Of a stretch of 64,000 nt of DNA, positions 9,554 through 19,437 are shown piece by piece. The position numbers and the translations under genes are program-made. Position 1 is the stretch's first letter. Every line of letters begins with the position of its first letter. Where the stretch lies: assembly GCF_024220585.1 (NCBI RefSeq), contig NZ_JAMXKF010000004.1:62001-126000 (forward strand). Direction: 5' to 3'. The DNA is from Dyadobacter diqingensis. GTDB taxonomy: Bacteria > Bacteroidota > Bacteroidia > Cytophagales > Spirosomataceae. Under the pieces are notes generated by a model. It ran no database searches, was not told where the DNA came from, and saw only the letters and a list, made by a program, of their open reading frames with translations.

Positions 9554-10198
9554 ATGAAGTATACTGAAATTCTTGAAGTGGTTCGGCAGTATATTGAGCA
9601 GTTTTACGACGCCAAAGAAGATTCGACGCTGACCTTCCATAATTTTGCGCATACGCATGATGTGGTAACACACGCGACGAAAATGGCGAAACATTACGGA
9701 TTGGACGAAAGGGAAACTTTTGTTGTTACGACGGCTTCATGGTTTCACGACACGGGTTATTACACCGGCGAGGCGAACGGGCACGAGCAAAGAGGGGCTG
9801 AAATGGCCGGCGGATTTTTAAAGAATCTTGGAGTAAAAGAAGAGCTGATTCAGGAGGTTCAAAAATGTATCATGGCTACAGTCATGCCTCAGAAACCTGA
9901 GAATCTTTTGCAGCAAATCATGTGTGATGCAGACTTGTACCACTTTGGGACTGAACAGTTTTCGGAGCGGAATATGCTGATGCAGGAAGAAGTAGAACGG
10001 AAAACCGGTTGTAAAATTGACAACAATAACTGGCGGAAGGCTACGATCTGCTTGCTGGAATCACACTTTTTCAAAACCGGTTATGGTCGGGAATTGCTGG
10101 AATATGGCAAAAAGAAAAATCTGGAACGGTTGAAACGAAAAGAGACAAGAGGGATGATGAGAAAGTCGCACATTCCAAATTCTTGTCTGGGTGAATAA
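9554..10198 (+). CDS. HD-domain metal-dependent phosphohydrolase
   Basis: About 214 residues from the ATG at 9554. An ATG at 9521 would add 11 residues; neither has a clear ribosome site. The HD fold signature is complete: first His in FHNFAHTHDVV, the HD pair in SWFHDTGYY, a further His in NGHEQRG and the late Asp in MCDADLYHFG. The family hydrolyses phosphate esters or nucleotides in the cytoplasm. The first half resembles the HD portion of larger Bacteroidota HD proteins that also carry membrane helices, but here no membrane segment follows and a basic tail (LERLKRKETRG) ends the protein. The substrate is unknown. No cyclase gene is adjacent. Confidence 0.8.
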   Translation: MKYTEILEVVRQYIEQFYDAKEDSTLTFHNFAHTHDVVTHATKMAKHYGLDERETFVVTTASWFHDTGYYTGEANGHEQRGAEMAGGFLKNLGVKEELIQEVQKCIMATVMPQKPENLLQQIMCDADLYHFGTEQFSERNMLMQEEVERKTGCKIDNNNWRKATICLLESHFFKTGYGRELLEYGKKKNLERLKRKETRGMMRKSHIPNSCLGE

Positions 10199-10228
10199 AT
10201 TCCGGCTTTTGGGAATGATAAAACATAA

Positions 10229-10261
10229 AAAGGGGAGAGGTCATAGCGACTTCTCCCCTTT
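10229..10261. terminator. Bidirectional intrinsic terminator
   Basis: A 14-bp stem (left arm AAAGGGGAGAGGTC, right arm GACTTCTCCCCTTT, one G-T pair) around a 5-nt loop lies between the converging HD gene and zwf, with A-rich and T-rich flanks. It can end both transcripts. Confidence 0.8.
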
Positions 10262-10281
10262 GATTTTATAGATCAGCAGGT

Positions 10282-11793
10282 CTACTTCTTACTTTTGATC
10301 GGTAAGGTAAACCAGTGAAAACCATCTCTTGCGATCAATGCTTCTGCAATTTCAGGACCCCATGAATCTGCCGAGTAATTCGGGAAGTTCAGGCTTTTTC
10401 TGCCCTGCCATGCGTTCAAAATCGGCATGATCAATTCCCAGGCCGTTTCCACCTGGTCGCCGCGCATAAACAAAGTCTGGTCACCAAGCATGGTATCCAG
10501 GAGCAGGGTTTCGTATGCTTCCGGTGCCTCGGTGGTGTAAGTTCCTTTATAATCAAAAACCATATCCACCGCATTCAGGTACATATCAAGCCCCGGGCGT
10601 TTGGCCTGAACTTGCAGACGTATACTCATTTCTGGTTGGATGCTGATAATGAGCCTGTTTTGCTGCCAGCTCTCATTTGCCTCGGTCGGGAATACCAGGT
10701 GAGGAACATCCTTAAACTGGATGGTAATGACGGAAGCCGACTGGTGCAAACGTTTTCCCGTACGAACGTAGAACGGAACGCCCTGCCAGCGCCAGTTATC
10801 CACGAAGAACTTAATGGCTGCGAAGGTTTCGGTGTTCGATTCCGGATCAACTTTTGGCTCCTCCCGGTACCCTGGAACTTCCTTGCCCTTCATCCATCCG
10901 CTTCCGTACTGGCCTCTTACCGCCGACAAGCGTACGTCCTCGGGGGTAAATTTCCGCATGGCTTTCAACACGTCTACTTTTCTGTTACGGATTTCGTCGG
11001 CATCAAAACTTACCGGCGACTCCATCGCAACCAGACAAAGCAGCTGTAAAAGGTGATTCTGGATCATATCGCGCATTGCGCCTGAGCCGTCGTAATAATC
11101 GCCACGCTCTTCAACGCCCAATTGCTCGGTCACGGAAATTTGTACGTGCTCAATGTAATTCCGGTTCCAGATCGGTTCGAGGATCGCGTTTGCGAAACGG
11201 AAAGCCATGATATTCTGTACCGTTTGTTTCCCAAGATAATGGTCGATACGGTAAATCTGTTTTTCGTCAAAAATGCCTGAAAGCAGTTTATTCAGTGCAA
11301 CAGCCGAATCCAGATCATGGCCAAAGGGTTTCTCAATAACAATCCGGGTTTTCTCCGGATCCTGAAGATTGCTTTTTGAAATGTTCTCAGCAATAATCGG
11401 GAAGAAATTAGGCGATACAGCCAGGTAGTAGATTACATTGGCTTTGGTACCCCATTCAGCATTGTGGTTATCAATACGAACCCCAAATTCCTTGTACGTT
11501 TCGGCATCCTTGATATCAGAAACCTGATAATACAAATGTTTTGAAAATTCAGCCCACTTATCGTCTGCCGCTTTGCCGCTTCGCGAAAAAGAATTGATTC
11601 CTTCAAGAATTTTGCCCTTGAAATCGTCGTCAGTTAATGGTGTACGGCCGGTTCCGATAATGGAGAAATCGTCAGGAAGCCAGCCTTCCAGAAAAAGGTT
11701 ATATAAAGCCGGAGCCAGTTTTCGGGAATTCAGGTCACCGGTACCGCCGAAAATGATGAATATAGTCGGCTGTGATTTTAATGTTGAATACAT
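10282..11793 (-). CDS. zwf: Glucose-6-phosphate 1-dehydrogenase
   Basis: A 503-residue enzyme that oxidises glucose 6-phosphate to 6-phosphogluconolactone, the entry step of the oxidative pentose phosphate pathway and a main NADPH source. The dinucleotide-binding start reads [19 protein letters not shown]. The active-site signature [13 protein letters not shown], the substrate-contact EKPFGHD and the downstream RTGKRL motif are all present. Length is normal. It is the last gene of a six-gene minus-strand operon, 36 nt after gnd, and is followed by a strong terminator. No 6-phosphogluconolactonase gene is attached, although zwf is often paired with one. Confidence 0.97.
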   Translation of the reverse strand: MYSTLKSQPTIFIIFGGTGDLNSRKLAPALYNLFLEGWLPDDFSIIGTGRTPLTDDDFKGKILEGINSFSRSGKAADDKWAEFSKHLYYQVSDIKDAETYKEFGVRIDNHNAEWGTKANVIYYLAVSPNFFPIIAENISKSNLQDPEKTRIVIEKPFGHDLDSAVALNKLLSGIFDEKQIYRIDHYLGKQTVQNIMAFRFANAILEPIWNRNYIEHVQISVTEQLGVEERGDYYDGSGAMRDMIQNHLLQLLCLVAMESPVSFDADEIRNRKVDVLKAMRKFTPEDVRLSAVRGQYGSGWMKGKEVPGYREEPKVDPESNTETFAAIKFFVDNWRWQGVPFYVRTGKRLHQSASVITIQFKDVPHLVFPTEANESWQQNRLIISIQPEMSIRLQVQAKRPGLDMYLNAVDMVFDYKGTYTTEAPEAYETLLLDTMLGDQTLFMRGDQVETAWELIMPILNAWQGRKSLNFPNYSADSWGPEIAEALIARDGFHWFTLPIKSKK

Positions 11794-11829
11794 GATGTCG
11801 TTGTTTTACAGAACGTTTTATATTTCCGG

Positions 11830-13254
11830 TCAGTTTTTTGGAACCCATTGCGTGTGGAAAACACCTTCCTTGCCAATCAGTTCGTAGGTGTGAGCGCCAA
11901 AGAAATCGCGCTGTGCCTGAATCAGGTTGGATGGCATCCTTTTACTGCGGAACGCGTCAAAATAACTTAATGAAGAAGCGAAGGCAGGAATGGCAATGCC
12001 ATTGGCAACCGAAGCAGAAAGGACAGACCGTACGCCCGGGATGGTTTCGTTCACAATTTGAGCGACATTTTCATCCAGCAACAAATGCTTCAGACCGTTA
12101 TCTTTTTCGTAGGCGTTGTAAATATCGTTCAAAAACGATGAACGGATAATACAGCCACCCCGCCAGATCTTCGCGATTTCAGACAGATTCAAACCATACC
12201 CATATTCAGCCGAGGCATTGGACAACATCTGCATCCCCTGAGCATACGTGATGATCATACTGAAATGAAATGCCTGTTCCAGTTCTGCCAAAAACGTTTC
12301 CTGATCCACGCCCAGTTTTGCAGTTTCGGAAGTGCTGTACAAAGTAGCAGCCTGTTCGCGGAGCGCTTTGTATTTTGACAAATCCCGCATGGCCACGGCC
12401 GCATCGATCGTCGGGATAGGAGATTGCAGATCCATCGCTGCCTGCGAAGTCCATTTGCCCGTTCCCTTGGCCCTTGCTTCGTCTTTGATATCATCCAGAA
12501 GCAAGTGATCTGCACCTGGTTCCTTATAGGCAAATATGTCTTTTGTTATATCAATCAAAAATGACTGCAACCGTCCTTCGTTCCATTTTGTGAACAATTT
12601 CTGGATGGAGTCGCTATCCAGCTTCAACCCGTTTTTCAGGATTTCATACGTTTCGGAAATCAGCTGCATCAGGCCGTATTCAATTCCGTTGTGGACCATT
12701 TTGACAAAATGGCCAGCTGAACCTTGTCCTATATACGTGACACACGGTGCGCCATCTACCTTCGCAGCAATCGCTTCCAGAATTGGCTTCATCACTGCAT
12801 AAGCCTGCTTATCGCCGCCTGGCATAATGCTCGGTCCCCGGCGGGCGCCTTCTTCTCCGCCGGATATTCCCATGCCAAAGAAGTGATAGCCAAGGTTTTC
12901 CAGGTATTCAACACGACGGTTGGTATCCACAAAATGAGAGTTTCCTCCGTCGATCAGGATGTCGCCTTTGTCGAGCAGCGGTAATAATTCTTCAATTACA
13001 CTGTCAACAATTTTCCCTGCCGGCACAAGCATGGTGATTGCGCGTGGCGTTGTCAGACTTGCCACAAACGCCTTGATGTCACTGAAACCTTTTACTTTGA
13101 TGTTTTTTCCTTCCTCTTCAAGCAATGCGCCTTTGCCGGCATCTTTATCATAACCCGCTCCCGCAAAGCCGTGATCACCAATATTGAGAAGTAAATTCCG
13201 GCCCATAGTGCCAAGGCCTATCATTCCAAAATTATATTTTTGTTTTGCACTCAT
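11830..13254 (-). CDS. gnd: 6-Phosphogluconate dehydrogenase, decarboxylating
   Basis: A 474-residue enzyme converting 6-phosphogluconate to ribulose 5-phosphate, CO2 and NADPH. The Rossmann glycine motif is GLGTMGRNLLLNI. The family signature GISGGEEGARRGPSIMPGG and the catalytic Lys/His/Asn block FVKMVHNGIEYG are intact, and the C-terminal substrate-binding tail is present. Its start overlaps the stop of the HAD gene by 4 nt (ATGA), so translation is coupled. Together with zwf it makes up the oxidative branch encoded here. Confidence 0.97.
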   Translation of the reverse strand: MSAKQKYNFGMIGLGTMGRNLLLNIGDHGFAGAGYDKDAGKGALLEEEGKNIKVKGFSDIKAFVASLTTPRAITMLVPAGKIVDSVIEELLPLLDKGDILIDGGNSHFVDTNRRVEYLENLGYHFFGMGISGGEEGARRGPSIMPGGDKQAYAVMKPILEAIAAKVDGAPCVTYIGQGSAGHFVKMVHNGIEYGLMQLISETYEILKNGLKLDSDSIQKLFTKWNEGRLQSFLIDITKDIFAYKEPGADHLLLDDIKDEARAKGTGKWTSQAAMDLQSPIPTIDAAVAMRDLSKYKALREQAATLYSTSETAKLGVDQETFLAELEQAFHFSMIITYAQGMQMLSNASAEYGYGLNLSEIAKIWRGGCIIRSSFLNDIYNAYEKDNGLKHLLLDENVAQIVNETIPGVRSVLSASVANGIAIPAFASSLSYFDAFRSKRMPSNLIQAQRDFFGAHTYELIGKEGVFHTQWVPKN

Positions 13255-13880
13255 AACTGGCTGAATTTTTCTTTTTTAAGACCTTCAAGTATCTTTTTGG
13301 TAGACTCGAAATCGGTATGATGAAAAGCACGTATGCCTAACTTTTGCGCCGTGGTCGTAAACATGATCCGGTCGTCGAAATAGACGCATTGCGATGGGGT
13401 AGCTTGTGCAATACCCATGGCCAGATTAAATATTCCGGGATCAGGTTTACGCATTTTCACTTCACAGGAAGAGATAAAGGCGTCAAAACATTCGTGCAGT
13501 TTGAACTTGCGGACACGGTAGTCGTTCAGTTCTTTTCCTTCATTGTTGATGGAAATGACGCGAAAACCGCAGTCTTTTTTCCATTCTTTAAGCCATTTCA
13601 GCATATCCGGCAGCTCTAACGACTGCGAATAGATAAAGGCTTTAAAATCTTCCCGGGCAAAATCGCGGGGATGATTGAAAATGACGGTGTCGAGATATTC
13701 GTCGAGGGTTATACTACCGATCTCATATACATTGAATATGAAATTGTGAAGAACGTTCACTTCGGCATAATCAAGCCCGAATTTTTCCGCTGCGATCTGA
13801 CGTGATTCGTGCCCCCAGCCATTGCTGAGGAGCACGCCACCGATATCAAAAAACAGTATTTTAAGATCAGTACTTTCCAT
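13251..13880 (-). CDS. HAD-superfamily (subclass IA) phosphatase within the pentose-phosphate operon
   Basis: A 209-residue HAD-like hydrolase. Motif I is FFDIGGVLLSNG (the usual DxDGV is DIGGV, so the second Asp is a Gly). The cap is helical. Motif II is VISINNEG, motif III includes the Lys in KMRKPDPGIF, and motif IV is YFDDR. The missing second Asp is common in epoxide-hydrolase-like and dehalogenase-like IA members, so strict phosphatase activity is not certain. The position between tal and gnd, with overlap into gnd, argues for a sugar-phosphate or phosphogluconate-related housekeeping role such as removal of side products. Confidence 0.82.
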   Translation of the reverse strand: MESTDLKILFFDIGGVLLSNGWGHESRQIAAEKFGLDYAEVNVLHNFIFNVYEIGSITLDEYLDTVIFNHPRDFAREDFKAFIYSQSLELPDMLKWLKEWKKDCGFRVISINNEGKELNDYRVRKFKLHECFDAFISSCEVKMRKPDPGIFNLAMGIAQATPSQCVYFDDRIMFTTTAQKLGIRAFHHTDFESTKKILEGLKKEKFSQL

Positions 13881-13889
13881 TATTCCAGT

Positions 13890-14990
13890 TTAGTTGCCTT
13901 TGGATTTTTGGTCTTCAATAGCCTGCAATAATTTTTCAAAAGGCTTATTAAATTTGTCAATTCCTTCGTCTTCCAACTGTTTTGTGATCGCGTCGATGTC
14001 AATTCCGACTGCTTTGATTTTTTCAAGGATCTCAGTTGCTGTATCCAGATCATCTTCCAAACGGCTTGCAGGATCACCGTGGTCGCGGTATGCTTCCAGT
14101 GTTTCCAAAGGAATAGTATCCACAGTATCCGGGCCGATCAGTGCTTCAACATACTTAGTATCTTTGAAAGCTGGGTTTTTGCTGCTGGTACTTGCCCAAA
14201 GCAGACGCTGTGGAACGGCACCTTTTTCTGCCAGTTTTTTCCAACGGTCCGTGCTGAAAACTCTTTTATAAATTTCGTAGGCTTTTTTAGCGGAAGCAAT
14301 AGCCACTTCACCTTTAAGCTCGCCCAGACCTTTTTCGTCAAGCAACGGATCAACCAGCACATCAATGCGGCTCAGGAAGAAACTTGCTACGGAAGAAATG
14401 TTGTTAACCGGCAGACCTTTTGCGGCTCTTTCTTCCAAACCTGAAATGTAAGCTTCTGTAACGGCCTCATAACGGTCCAGCCCGAAAAGCAAAGTAACAT
14501 TGATGTTAATTCCTTCGCTGATGGCTTTCTGGATAGCAGGAAGACCAGGCTCAGTTCCCGGAATTTTGATCATTACGTTTTCTTTATCAACCGCCTTCCA
14601 TAGTTCGATGGCCTGTTTGATCGTACCTTCCGTATTTAAAGCCAGGAAAGGGGACACTTCAAGACTCACGTAACCATCACCGCCTTTGGGGGCTTCATCA
14701 TAAACGGGTCTCAACAAATCGCAAGCCAGTTTGATGTCGCTCACCGCAAGACCAAAAAATATTTCTTCGTTTGTTTTATCTCCTTTCGACAACGCGCTGA
14801 TATCCGCATCGTAGTCAGAACTGCTGCTGATAGCTTTTTCGAAAATTGCAGGGTTTGAAGTTACGCCTCTCACGCCGTCTTCTTCAACCAGTTTCTTAAG
14901 TTCACCTGTATTAATAATCTTGCGGTCGATAAAATCCAACCAGATGCTTTGACCGAACTCGTGTATCTGTTTTACTTTGTTACTTGCCAT
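13890..14990 (-). CDS. tal: Transaldolase
   Basis: About 366 residues from the ATG at 14990; a TTG two codons earlier is not needed. The enzyme transfers a dihydroxyacetone unit between sugar phosphates in the non-oxidative branch. The Schiff-base Lys lies in NVMIKIPGTEPG, the N-terminal signature GVTSNPAIFEKA is complete, and LLWASTSSKNP is the later active-site block. Length fits the longer bacterial transaldolase form used with a separate isomerase. It follows rpiB by 26 nt and precedes the HAD gene by 9 nt. Confidence 0.96.
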   Translation of the reverse strand: MASNKVKQIHEFGQSIWLDFIDRKIINTGELKKLVEEDGVRGVTSNPAIFEKAISSSSDYDADISALSKGDKTNEEIFFGLAVSDIKLACDLLRPVYDEAPKGGDGYVSLEVSPFLALNTEGTIKQAIELWKAVDKENVMIKIPGTEPGLPAIQKAISEGININVTLLFGLDRYEAVTEAYISGLEERAAKGLPVNNISSVASFFLSRIDVLVDPLLDEKGLGELKGEVAIASAKKAYEIYKRVFSTDRWKKLAEKGAVPQRLLWASTSSKNPAFKDTKYVEALIGPDTVDTIPLETLEAYRDHGDPASRLEDDLDTATEILEKIKAVGIDIDAITKQLEDEGIDKFNKPFEKLLQAIEDQKSKGN

Positions 14991-15016
14991 AACCAACTTT
15001 AATTTGAATTATTAAT

Positions 15017-15460
15017 TTACTTTTCTAATGATTTAACTTTTCCAAGACGACGTAAGTGCCGTTCTAACCCTGTAAACTCTGCATTTAAAAATGCACCAAC
15101 CAGTTCCTGAGCGGCGTTGTTACCGGTTACCCGGCCTCCCAGACAAAGGATATTCAGGTCGTCATCTTCCACACCCTGATGAGCCGAAAAATGGTCGTTG
15201 ATAAGGGCTGCGCGTGCGCCAGCAACTTTATTAGCTGCCACCGAGGCACCTACGCCACTGCCGCAAACGGCTATTCCGCGGTCTAATTCGCTGGATGCCA
15301 CTGCCTTTGCCAGCGGTATTACAAAATCGGGGTAGTCGTCCTGATTGTCCAGTTGATAAGCACCGAAATCTGTTACTTCGTGCCCAAGCGAAACGATGTA
15401 GTCTCTGATTACTCCTTTTAACTCAAATCCGCCGTGATCGGCTGCTATTCCTATTTTCAT
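15017..15460 (-). CDS. rpiB: Ribose-5-phosphate isomerase B
   Basis: A 147-residue RpiB/LacAB-family isomerase that interconverts ribulose 5-phosphate and ribose 5-phosphate. The N-terminal AADHGGFELKG substrate motif is present, as is the catalytic Cys in AVCGSGVGASVAANKV (CGTG in many relatives). The later segment EDDDLNILCLGGR replaces the more usual HNDANVLALG. Its start is 1 nt from the transketolase stop, so the two are tightly coupled in the operon. Confidence 0.95.
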   Translation of the reverse strand: MKIGIAADHGGFELKGVIRDYIVSLGHEVTDFGAYQLDNQDDYPDFVIPLAKAVASSELDRGIAVCGSGVGASVAANKVAGARAALINDHFSAHQGVEDDDLNILCLGGRVTGNNAAQELVGAFLNAEFTGLERHLRRLGKVKSLEK

Positions 15461-15461
15461 C

Positions 15462-17474
15462 TTATTTATTTAACAACGCTTTTGCTTTATTAATTACATT
15501 TTCAACCGTAAAACCAAAAACTTTATACAATTCCTCTGCCGGTGCAGATTCCCCGAAAGTAGTCATGGCAATGATGTTTCCTTCGTCGGTAACGTATTTA
15601 TGCCATCCCAGCGGAGAACCCGTTTCAACAGCCAGTCTTTTTCTTATTTTTTCAGGAAATACCTTCTCTTTGTAAGTCGCATCCTGCTTTTCAAATAACT
15701 CCCAGGACGGCATACTGACAACCCTTGCGGCGATTCCTTCTTCTGCCAGTTTAACCTGTGCGGATAAAATAAGTTCTACTTCCGATCCGGTTGCAATAAG
15801 TATAATCTCCGGTGTTTTTTCTGAATCAGAAAGGATATATGCACCCTTTTCTAACTGTGTTGCTTTGCCATATTTTTTCTGGTCAAGAATGGTCAGCCCC
15901 TGGCGTGTGAAAACCAGTACAACCGGCCCGTCCTGATGTTCAATTGCCACGCGCCAGGCTTGTGCTGTTTCGTTGGCATCTGCCGGGCGAATTACCAGAA
16001 TGTTGGGGATCGAGCGAAGCGAAATCAGCTGTTCTATGGGCTGATGAGTGGTGCCATCTTCTCCGAGACCGATGCTGTCGTGTGTATAAACAAAGATAGG
16101 CCTGATTTTCATAACGGCCGCCAGGCGAATAGGCGGACGCATGTATTCAGAAAAAATCAGGAAAGTCGCGCCGAAAGGAATGACGCCTTTTGTCAGTGCC
16201 ATACCGTTTAAGGCTGACCCCATGGCGTGCTCCCGGATGCCAAAGTGAAAATTACGGCCGTCTCTTTTTTCCGGAGTAAAAGAATCAAATTCTTTCAGGT
16301 TGGTATCTGTTGACGGTGCCAGATCCGCCGCGCCGCCGATAAAGTTTGGCAAACTTGCCGCGATGGCATTTAATACTTTTCCCGAAGCTTGCCGGGTAGC
16401 CATTTTTTTATCCGAAGCATCGAACACTGGCAAGTTATCTTTCCAGCCTTCGGGCAAAGCACCCGTTTGAGCCAGTTCATATTCAGCAGCCAGTTCGGGA
16501 TACTTTTCCTTGTATTCTTTGAAAAGTTCTGTCCACTTTTTTTCAAGTTCTGTGCCTTTTTCTCCGACCGCCTTATAGTAAGCAGCGACTTCCTTTGGAA
16601 TCACAAAGGACTTTTCAGGATCAAAACCGAAAAACTCTTTGACCAGTTTTACTTCATTCGCACCCAGCGGAGATCCATGCGACCCTGCTGTGTTTACTTT
16701 ATTAGGACTTCCGTAGGCTATTTGTGTCCTGACTTTGATCAGTGACGGACGATTTTTTTCTGCCTTTGCATTACGTACGGCAATAATCAACGCCTCAATG
16801 TCATTACCATCTTCAACCACCTGCACGTGCCAGTTATAGGCTTCGAAACGCTTGCCGACATCCTCATTGAACGCAATGTCGGTGGGGCCTTCGATGGATA
16901 TGTGGTTGTCGTCGTACAGGTAAATGATGTTGCCCAGTTCCAGATGTCCGGCCAGAGAAGCGGCTTCCGAGGTAACGCCTTCCATCATATCGCCGTCGCT
17001 GCAAATCGCGTAAATGTTATAATCGAATAGCTCGAAACCGGGTTTGTTGTAACGGGCGGCCAAATGTTTTTGCGCAATCGCAAAACCGACACCATTGGCA
17101 AATCCTTGTCCAAGCGGACCCGTCGTGACATCGATACCAGGAGCCAGTCCGTATTCCGGATGACCCGCCGTTTTACTGTTGAGTTGTCTGAAATTTTTGA
17201 GGTCGTAGAGTGACAGATCGTAACCTGTCAGGTGGAGGTAACTGTATTGAAGCATGCAGCCGTGGCCGGCGGATAAGATAAACCGGTCGCGGTTTGGCCA
17301 GTCGGGATTTTTAGGGTTGTAGTGCATGTAATGCGCCCACAAAACATGCGCCATCGGCGCGGCGCCCATGGGCATTCCCGGATGCCCCGAGTTGGCTTTT
17401 TGCACGGCATCCACTGATAATAATCGCGCGGTGTTAATGCCTGATTGTTCAATTTCCTTTGTATCTGATCCCAT
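15462..17474 (-). CDS. tkt: Transketolase
   Basis: A 670-residue full-length transketolase, first gene of the pentose-phosphate operon. It uses thiamine diphosphate to move two-carbon units between sugar phosphates. The cofactor motif is [20 protein letters not shown] with the closing DDN. The Pyr-domain block [16 protein letters not shown] appears here as [19 protein letters not shown], and substrate-binding FGIREHAMG and TRQ blocks are present. The ATG at 17474 is followed by a normal N-terminus; the promoter should lie in the 415-bp gap upstream. Confidence 0.97.
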   Translation of the reverse strand: MGSDTKEIEQSGINTARLLSVDAVQKANSGHPGMPMGAAPMAHVLWAHYMHYNPKNPDWPNRDRFILSAGHGCMLQYSYLHLTGYDLSLYDLKNFRQLNSKTAGHPEYGLAPGIDVTTGPLGQGFANGVGFAIAQKHLAARYNKPGFELFDYNIYAICSDGDMMEGVTSEAASLAGHLELGNIIYLYDDNHISIEGPTDIAFNEDVGKRFEAYNWHVQVVEDGNDIEALIIAVRNAKAEKNRPSLIKVRTQIAYGSPNKVNTAGSHGSPLGANEVKLVKEFFGFDPEKSFVIPKEVAAYYKAVGEKGTELEKKWTELFKEYKEKYPELAAEYELAQTGALPEGWKDNLPVFDASDKKMATRQASGKVLNAIAASLPNFIGGAADLAPSTDTNLKEFDSFTPEKRDGRNFHFGIREHAMGSALNGMALTKGVIPFGATFLIFSEYMRPPIRLAAVMKIRPIFVYTHDSIGLGEDGTTHQPIEQLISLRSIPNILVIRPADANETAQAWRVAIEHQDGPVVLVFTRQGLTILDQKKYGKATQLEKGAYILSDSEKTPEIILIATGSEVELILSAQVKLAEEGIAARVVSMPSWELFEKQDATYKEKVFPEKIRKRLAVETGSPLGWHKYVTDEGNIIAMTTFGESAPAEELYKVFGFTVENVINKAKALLNK

Positions 17475-17889
17475 TTTAAGCTATTCTATTAGATTAGTTA
17501 TTTTGGTAAACCGATAAACCTGCCTTTCAGAAGCAGCATTTTGCCTGCTTAAATCTTCTAAAAAAAATCAAGTTACCAGACTTGTTACGGAATTCCTATC
17601 ATATCCGGCAAAGACTTGCGATATAACTTTTGTTACAATGATTACATTCTGTACGCCAACAGGATAAACCGCTGGCCTTTATACCGGCAATGGATGGTTT
17701 TCTCGTATTCAAAATTGATGTTTAAAAAGATTGAATGAAATAGCTCTTTGAAGGATTGTGTTGTATATATTCTCTTTTGGTTGGGGCAATGGGCATAGGG
17801 GTGGGAGACAAAAAAAGTTATCGGCAGGTTCGGGGCTGCGATAACTTTTTTGTGCGGGGTTAAAATTGCGGGAGACGGACTGGTTAATT
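17475..17889. other. Gap holding the curli-operon terminator and the pentose-phosphate promoter region
   Basis: 415 bp without a gene. The curli operon ends at 17890 and its terminator is at 17811-17851. The remaining 300 bp must contain the tkt promoter. I found no exact TAnnTTTG element on the minus strand there. Confidence 0.5.
17811..17851 (-). terminator. Intrinsic terminator after the curli operon
   Basis: A 13-bp perfect stem (AAAAAAGTTATCG with CGATAACTTTTTT) around a 15-nt G-rich loop, 39 nt after the stop of the last curli-operon gene. The arms end in A and T runs, so on the minus strand the stem ends in U-rich RNA. Confidence 0.8.
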
Positions 17890-19392
17890 TTACCGCCAGT
17901 AGGGCAATTCTCCGTCTTTTAGTAGCTCTGTGCGGTCGAAACCGGATGCGCTGTTGGTGTAGATATTCTTTGAAGAAAAACCATCATTGCTCGTATTGGT
18001 GAAAATAATCCGGGATCCGTTTGGCGAAAATCGGGGGTCGAGATCGTTCGTGCCATCGGATTTCCCGCCGGAAATATCGGTCAGTTCCCCCGTTGAAACT
18101 TTAACCAGAAAAATATGGGCGTTCAACTGGCGACCTTCGTTATTCTGAAAATTACTGATATCAATCGTCAGAGCCGCGTACTGGCCATCGACGGAGAATG
18201 CCGGATTGCCGATTTTCCCTGGCTTATCTGTGATCAGTTCGCTGAGGACGCCGGTGGCGGCATTGATCAGGTAGATGGTGTTGTCATAAACGGATCCGCC
18301 TGTCAGTCTTGCAATAATCAGATTTCCCTGAGCGGTCCAGTCTACGCCCGCGAAAAAACGCCCGACAGGAGCTTTCGCCACGACACGTAACCCGGTCCCG
18401 TCAGGATGCACTGCGTAAAGCTTATCGTAATTGGGATAAAGAATCTCTGTTCCGTCGGGTGACCAGCAGAAAGATAATTCCATCAGTGAGACACCTCCAA
18501 CGGGCACCACGGTGACGCGCTGTGGGTTTTTACCCACCAGATCGGCGGTATAAATATGCGGATCCGAATTGATGTTGGAAATGAAAGCCAGTCTTTTACG
18601 GTTTGGGCTAACCATTGGCCGCCAGTTGGAGCCGTTGCGGGTCACCTGGATGGTTTCCTTGCCGTCTGTTGCGAATATCTGATACAGCTGGTCTACTTTT
18701 CGGGTGAAAATATAGGGCAAATCCGGCACTTCCCGCGTTTTGAAAGACCAGATTTCACTGTAAACCGGGTTGCTGATGCTGTCGGTCGCGACTACCTGCC
18801 AGTAATAGGTTGATTCATAATCGAGATTGCTGACAGCCAGCGTATCATAACGAAGCCCGCTCGCAATGGGAATCGACGTATTTTGGCCTTCTTTGAAGAG
18901 GATAACGCTATACCATAATGAATCCTGATCAGCATCGGAGGATTTCCAGGCCAGTGTTGTGGAATTGGCGATACCCGTACTTTTATCCAAAGGTTTAATA
19001 ACCGAAGGCAGAAGAGGGGATTTGTTTTGATCCCTGTCCATGGTTAGAAAAATAGCCATGTCGGTGGCCTGGCTTTCCAAAACCTGGACCGAGGTGATAT
19101 CGGTCTTAAATTTATCTGCCGAGGTCTGCACCGTGTAACTTCCCGTTGGTAATTCGGCCACCTCAAAACGTCCGGATTCATCAGGTTCGATGGTTTTTCC
19201 TGAGGGGTTTATCCGGACCAGGACATTTTTAATGACACTTTTATCCTTCAACGCCAGCACCCGTCCTTTAATCGTACCAAAACGGGTAGGCTCTACATAG
19301 GTTTCTTCCGCGCAACTGAGCAGGTGTGTCAGCAAAACGAGTAAAGCAAAACGCTTTAACAGGCGGGCGTGATAGGGTTGAAGCGTTTTCAC
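17890..19392 (-). CDS. Lipoprotein with CarboxypepD_reg, FnIII-like and TolB-like propeller domains, end of curli operon
   Basis: A 500-residue protein with a GTG start at 19392 and a lipoprotein signal ending LLSCAEE. Domains in order: a carboxypeptidase-regulatory-like beta sandwich (about 38-115, GTIKGRVLALKDKSVIKNV), a fibronectin III-like domain (about 130-222, TTLAWKSSDAD through YYWQVVATD), then a six-bladed WD40-like PD40/TolB propeller (about 230-500) with repeated RLAFISN, SPDGTEI and DPRFSPNGSRI blade motifs. It starts 45 nt after csgG and has no homologue in the E. coli curli system. A surface anchoring or quality-control role for curli fibres is inference from operon position only. 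Confidence 0.8.
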   Translation of the reverse strand: MKTLQPYHARLLKRFALLVLLTHLLSCAEETYVEPTRFGTIKGRVLALKDKSVIKNVLVRINPSGKTIEPDESGRFEVAELPTGSYTVQTSADKFKTDITSVQVLESQATDMAIFLTMDRDQNKSPLLPSVIKPLDKSTGIANSTTLAWKSSDADQDSLWYSVILFKEGQNTSIPIASGLRYDTLAVSNLDYESTYYWQVVATDSISNPVYSEIWSFKTREVPDLPYIFTRKVDQLYQIFATDGKETIQVTRNGSNWRPMVSPNRKRLAFISNINSDPHIYTADLVGKNPQRVTVVPVGGVSLMELSFCWSPDGTEILYPNYDKLYAVHPDGTGLRVVAKAPVGRFFAGVDWTAQGNLIIARLTGGSVYDNTIYLINAATGVLSELITDKPGKIGNPAFSVDGQYAALTIDISNFQNNEGRQLNAHIFLVKVSTGELTDISGGKSDGTNDLDPRFSPNGSRIIFTNTSNDGFSSKNIYTNSASGFDRTELLKDGELPYWR

Positions 19393-19437
19393 GGCTATAT
19401 CGTTAGTAAGTGAGAGAATAGGTTGATGATTGTGAAT

